A stretch of 8,780 bases of DNA from an uncultured Porphyromonadaceae bacterium (GTDB lineage: Bacteria > Bacteroidota > Bacteroidia > Bacteroidales > Muribaculaceae): assembly GCA_902475285.1 (NCBI GenBank), contig CABRZA010000103.1, forward strand, positions 1-8,780, in the 5' to 3' direction. Below are positions 6,289 to 8,780 of the stretch, piece after piece. The notes beneath the pieces were generated by a model, which saw nothing but the letters and a program-made list of their open reading frames with translations, was not told the DNA's origin and searched no databases. Position numbers and translations under genes: made by a program. The stretch's first letter is position 1, and each line of letters starts with the position of its first letter.

Positions 6289-7011
6289 ATGTACAACCAA
6301 AACTACAACGACGGCATGCGCTACGACATGCAGCAGCGCGCCGCCCAACAGCTGACATCCACTGTCAGCGGCACAATGAAGCGCGTCTACTTCAAGATGA
6401 CGCTCGCCCTACTGGTCACCGCCTTCACCGCCCTCTTCTGCGCCGGCAGCCAAAGCTATGTAAACTTCGCCATGACCAACAGCTGGTGGATGTGGCTACT
6501 CATCATCGCCGAATTCGGCCTCGTAATAGGCATTTCGGCCGGCATCAACAAGCTCTCCAGCATGGCCGCATCGGGCCTCTTCTACCTCTTCGCCGTGGTC
6601 AACGGCATGATGCTCTGGACTATATTCTTCGCTTTCAGCTCCACGGCCATCATCAAGACCTTCTTCATCACCGCCGGAACATTCGGCGCAATGAGCGTCT
6701 ACGGATACTTCACCCAGCGCGACCTCTCGCGGATAGGCTCCTACCTCTTCATGGCTCTTATCGGCCTCATCATAGCCTCGCTGGTCAACATCTTCCTCCA
6801 CAGCTCAACCCTCGACTGGATAGTATCCATTGCCGGCGTGGCAATATTCGTAGGCCTCACCGCCTGGGACACCCAGCAAATCAAGAACATGGCAATGGCC
6901 GCTCCCGCCGACAGCCTCGGACGCCTCGCCACACTCGGAGCTCTCAGCCTCTACCTCGACTTTATCAACCTCTTCCTCTACCTCCTCCGAATCTTCGGAA
7001 ACAGAGACTGA
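6289..7011 (+). CDS. Bax inhibitor-1 (BI-1)/YccA family membrane protein
   Basis: A 240-residue integral membrane protein of the BI-1/TMBIM family (Bacillus YetJ, E. coli YccA/YbhL). Bacterial members include pH-sensitive calcium-leak channels (YetJ) and a modulator of FtsH proteolysis (YccA); which applies here cannot be told. A polar N-terminus (1-33, MYNQNYNDGMRYDMQQ) precedes seven hydrophobic segments at about 36-53, 65-84, 92-114, 119-139, 150-170, 176-192 and 214-234. Family features are the motif TAWDTQQIKNM (191-201, D194) and the last helix LYLDFINLFLYLLRIFGNRD (221-240, D224). These two aspartates correspond in position to the di-aspartyl pH sensor of YetJ (inferred). Length is typical. 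The gene starts 30 nt after argS with no visible promoter of its own, so it is probably transcribed with it. Its stop is followed almost at once by a repeat-rich spacer. Confidence 0.92.
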   Translation: MYNQNYNDGMRYDMQQRAAQQLTSTVSGTMKRVYFKMTLALLVTAFTALFCAGSQSYVNFAMTNSWWMWLLIIAEFGLVIGISAGINKLSSMAASGLFYLFAVVNGMMLWTIFFAFSSTAIIKTFFITAGTFGAMSVYGYFTQRDLSRIGSYLFMALIGLIIASLVNIFLHSSTLDWIVSIAGVAIFVGLTAWDTQQIKNMAMAAPADSLGRLATLGALSLYLDFINLFLYLLRIFGNRD

Positions 7012-7030
7012 TAAAGAGGATTGCCAATAG

Positions 7031-7102
7031 GGAATTGGGGATTGGGCGCCGTCAAGCACCCAATCCCCTCCCCATGCAGTAGGGGCGCAATATATTGCGC
7101 CC
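7031..7102. repeat. Composite intergenic repeat: inverted repeat plus 20-bp perfect palindrome
   Basis: GGGGATTGGG (7037-7046) pairs perfectly with CCCAATCCCC (7059-7068) over a 12-nt loop. A GTA then leads into a perfect palindrome made of GGGCGCAATA (7083-7092) and its complement (7093-7102). The left part begins with GGGAATT/GGGGATT, a 7-nt repeat in reverse sense to the tract at 7130. A degenerate copy of the same pairing (GGGAATTGG, then GTAGGAGCGTAATA) lies just after mscS at 1272-1301. It may contribute to 3' end formation for the BI-1 gene, but no T run follows. Confidence 0.75.
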
Positions 7103-7129
7103 GCTCAGGCTGCCGCACTCGGCCGCCCC

Positions 7130-7160
7130 ATTCCACATTCCCCATTCCACATTCCCCATT
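7130..7160. repeat. 7-bp tandem repeat tract ending at the MATE start codon
   Basis: Four heptads ATTCCAC, ATTCCCC, ATTCCAC, ATTCCCC (7130-7157) plus ATT (7158-7160) lie immediately before ATG 7161. The tract has the same period, phase and copy number as the block at 56-86 before the mscS gene, with C replacing A at variable positions. No Bacteroidetes promoter is visible in it. Confidence 0.85.
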
Positions 7161-8483
7161 ATGCTTTCCCCCACCACCCGCCAAATTCTCACCCTCGCCT
7201 TCCCGCTGCTCCTCGGCCAGCTGGGCAACATCACCGTGAGCTTCGCCGACAACATCATGGTGGGGCACTACTCCACCGAAGCACTCGCCTCGGCATCGTT
7301 CGTCAACAACGTTTTCAACATCGCCATCCTCGCCTGCCTCGGATTCACCAACGGACTCACACCCCTCGTAGGCGCTCTCTTCGTCAAAGACTCCAAAGCC
7401 GAGATAGGCCGCCTCGTCCGCGTAGGCCTACGCGTCAACATCCTCTTCTGCCTCGCCGTACTCATCCTCATGGGCGTCGTCTACCTCAACGTCCACCGCA
7501 TGGGCCAGCCCGACGAGCTCCTGCCTCTCATCCGCCCATACTTCCTCACCGTCGCCGCAGGCGTGGTGTGGGTCACCGTATTCAGCGTCTTCGCCCAGTG
7601 GTGCTACGCCATAAACCGCACAGGCCTCCCCACATGGATACTCCTCACCGCCAACGGCCTCAACATCATAGGCAACTACGCCCTCATCTACGGCCGCTTC
7701 GGATGCCCCGAACTCGGCCTCACCGGCGCGGGCATAAGCACTCTCGTGGCCCGAGCACTATCGGCCCTCGCCATGGCATGGGTATTCTTCCGCAGCCCCT
7801 TCGCCCGCCCCTACTGCCGGGGATTCTTCCGCGCTCCCGCCGCACTGGGCGAAGTCAAGAAAGTCGTCGCCACAGGCTTCCCCGTAGCCATGCAGAGCAC
7901 CTTCGAGACAGCATCGTTCTCAGGCTGCGCCGTAATGGCCGGATGGCTCGGTGCAGTATCGCTCGCAGCATACCAGATAGTGATGATAAGCGGCATGATG
8001 GGCTTCTGCATATATTTCAGCTTCGCCGCCGCCATGGCCATACCCATAAGCCACGCCGCCGGCCGAGGCGACAACGCCGCCATGCGCCGCACGGCATGGG
8101 CCGGATACCGCATCATACTCATCATCATGGTCGCCGTCTGCGTCATCCTCCTCACTTGCGGCCGACACATCATGAGCCTATTCTCTTCCGACCCCGACGT
8201 CGTGGCACTCTCAGTCTCACTCCTCATCCCCATGGCGCTCTACCAGTTCGGCGACGCCACTCAAATGTGCTTCGGCAACGCCCTCCGAGGCACCTCGCGC
8301 GTAATGCCCATGCTCTACATCGCCTTCGTAAGCTACGTCGTCGTAGGCCTGCCACTCAGCTACGCCTTCGGCTTCCCCCTCGGCGGAGGCCTCTACGGCA
8401 TAGTCCTCAGCTTCACCGTATGCCTCCTCCTCGCCGCCGCCCTCTACCTCCGCTATTTCCTCCGTACCACCCGCCGGCAATAA
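7161..8483 (+). CDS. MATE family multidrug/cation antiporter
   Basis: A 440-residue inner-membrane transporter of the multidrug and toxic compound extrusion family, expected to export organic cations in exchange for Na+ or H+. About twelve hydrophobic segments fall in two halves. The N-terminal half opens with ILTLAFPLLLGQLGNITVSF, then ADNIMVG (29-35), whose D30 fits the TM1 aspartate of NorM-type carriers. The repeat half opens with ATGFPVAMQSTFETASFSG (237-255), with an acidic E249 in the TM7 position, followed by GWLGAVSLAAYQI (261-273). YALIYGRFGCPELGLTGAGIST (173-194) is a typical inter-half family motif. Length is normal (about 440-460). ATG 7161 is preferred; the frame is open upstream to a TTG at 7095, but that part would translate the palindrome and heptads. 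A weak stem (CGCCGG 8472-8477 / CCGGCG 8487-8492) overlaps the stop. Substrate unknown. Confidence 0.94.
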   Translation: MLSPTTRQILTLAFPLLLGQLGNITVSFADNIMVGHYSTEALASASFVNNVFNIAILACLGFTNGLTPLVGALFVKDSKAEIGRLVRVGLRVNILFCLAVLILMGVVYLNVHRMGQPDELLPLIRPYFLTVAAGVVWVTVFSVFAQWCYAINRTGLPTWILLTANGLNIIGNYALIYGRFGCPELGLTGAGISTLVARALSALAMAWVFFRSPFARPYCRGFFRAPAALGEVKKVVATGFPVAMQSTFETASFSGCAVMAGWLGAVSLAAYQIVMISGMMGFCIYFSFAAAMAIPISHAAGRGDNAAMRRTAWAGYRIILIIMVAVCVILLTCGRHIMSLFSSDPDVVALSVSLLIPMALYQFGDATQMCFGNALRGTSRVMPMLYIAFVSYVVVGLPLSYAFGFPLGGGLYGIVLSFTVCLLLAAALYLRYFLRTTRRQ

Positions 8484-8498
8484 ACCCCGGCGATGGGC

Positions 8499-8540
8499 AT
8501 CCATTCCGAGTGGATACTTTTATCCATTCTGAATGGATAA
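8499..8540. promoter_or_regulatory. Two tandem palindromes (putative operator) upstream of the AAA ATPase promoter
   Basis: The first site has arms ATCCATTC (8499-8506) and GAGTGGAT (8508-8515) around a single C, imperfect at one position. The second has perfect 10-bp arms TTATCCATTC (8520-8529) and GAATGGATAA (8531-8540) around a single T. Centres are 23 bp apart, about two helical turns, so both would face the same side of the DNA. The second ends one base before the -33 TTTG. This is the layout of a dimer-binding regulator site; the regulator is unknown. Confidence 0.75.
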
Positions 8541-8541
8541 A

Positions 8542-8573
8542 TTTGCTCAGGTGAATTATAATTGCTATATTTG
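8542..8573 (+). promoter_or_regulatory. Near-ideal Bacteroidetes promoter of the AAA ATPase gene
   Basis: TTTG (8542-8545), 20 nt, then TATATTTG (8566-8573), an exact match to TAnnTTTG. The -7 box ends only four bases before ATG 8578, so the transcript would start at or next to the start codon. Confidence 0.8.
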
Positions 8574-8577
8574 CCTC

Positions 8578-8780
8578 ATGATTAGCAAAAAAGAAATAGA
8601 GCAGACCTCCGACCGGCAGACAAACGACCTGCTGGAAAGACCCTCATACCCACGCGAGGCGATTGACAAAATACATAACGTCGACGGTTTTGCCACCGTG
8701 ATATCAGGGGTACGCCGATGCGGTAAGAGTACATTTATGGGGCAGTTAATCAAGGAAGAAATCGCAACCACGCCAAAAGC
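8578..8780 (+). CDS. AAA family ATPase, DUF4143-like, N-terminal part (truncated by window edge)
   Basis: The first 67 codons of a gene that runs off the right end. After a polar N-terminus (MISKKEIEQTSDRQ) and a RPSYPREAIDKI segment, the protein shows ATVISGVRRCGKSTFM, containing the Walker A P-loop GVRRCGKST (44-52). This GxRRCGKST form, about 45 residues from the start, is typical of the AAA ATPases with a C-terminal DUF4143 domain that occur in several copies per genome in gut Bacteroidales; their function is not established. The C-terminal domain is outside the window, so the DUF4143 assignment is inferred. ATG 8578 fits the promoter; an in-frame ATG at 8533 would add 15 residues but lies inside the palindrome. 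Codon use (ATA, AAA, TTA, ATT) is more A+T-rich than in the neighbouring genes, which hints at an accessory or transferred gene. Confidence 0.75.
   Translation, partial: MISKKEIEQTSDRQTNDLLERPSYPREAIDKIHNVDGFATVISGVRRCGKSTFMGQLIKEEIATTPK

Noticed and set aside
7095..7160. Upstream TTG start for the MATE gene
   Set aside because: The added 22 residues come from the palindrome and heptad tract; MATE homology begins right after ATG 7161.
8472..8492. Rho-independent terminator of the MATE gene
   Set aside because: Only a 6-bp stem with a 9-nt loop overlapping the stop codon and no T run.
7568..8554. 328-residue plus-strand frame within the MATE gene
   Set aside because: Arg/His/Pro-rich out-of-frame shadow that reads through the operator and promoter of the next gene.

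Overview
The window looks like a high-GC member of the Bacteroidales, most plausibly Muribaculaceae or a close relative. That is an inference from three things. Promoters match the Bacteroidetes TTTG / TAnnTTTG consensus. Coding sequences strongly prefer C- or G-ending codons. Gene content includes a VKOR with a C39-like N-terminus, a single-domain GDP-mannose pyrophosphorylase and an AAA ATPase with a GVRRCGKST P-loop, and the spacers carry ATTCAAA-type heptad tracts.

Layout. Positions 1-87 are a heptad repeat tract running into a YbdG-type MscS channel gene (88-1269, +). A spacer of short hairpins follows (1269-1473). Next comes a minus-strand operon read from right to left: a cytoplasmic-type thioredoxin with a CPHC active site (2943-2641), a C39-like/VKOR membrane protein (2637-1624), and an unrecognised 43-residue ORF (1637-1506) whose start overlaps the VKOR stop by 14 nt. 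The divergent spacer 2944-3339 holds a symmetric array of six alternating 10-mers, what looks like a decayed promoter, a G+C hairpin and the promoter of the next gene. A plus-strand run follows: mannose-1-phosphate guanylyltransferase (3340-4428), arginyl-tRNA synthetase (4471-6258) and a Bax inhibitor-1 family membrane protein (6289-7011), with gaps of 42 and 30 nt. A repeat-rich spacer (7012-7160) precedes a MATE transporter (7161-8483). The right edge carries two palindromes, a near-ideal Bacteroidetes promoter and the first 67 codons of an AAA ATPase that resembles the DUF4143 group.

How the parts relate. Most genes are housekeeping: osmotic safety valve, sugar-nucleotide supply, translation, membrane homeostasis and drug/cation export. 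The trx-VKOR-small ORF operon is a thiol-redox unit. The most unusual signals are regulatory or repetitive: (i) two tandem-palindrome arrays, each sitting 1-2 nt upstream of a -33 TTTG element, one driving the AAA ATPase and one apparently orphaned; (ii) heptad repeats with identical phasing just before the start codons of two unrelated genes; (iii) a family of perfect short hairpins with unrelated stems; and (iv) the unannotated small ORF at the end of the VKOR operon.
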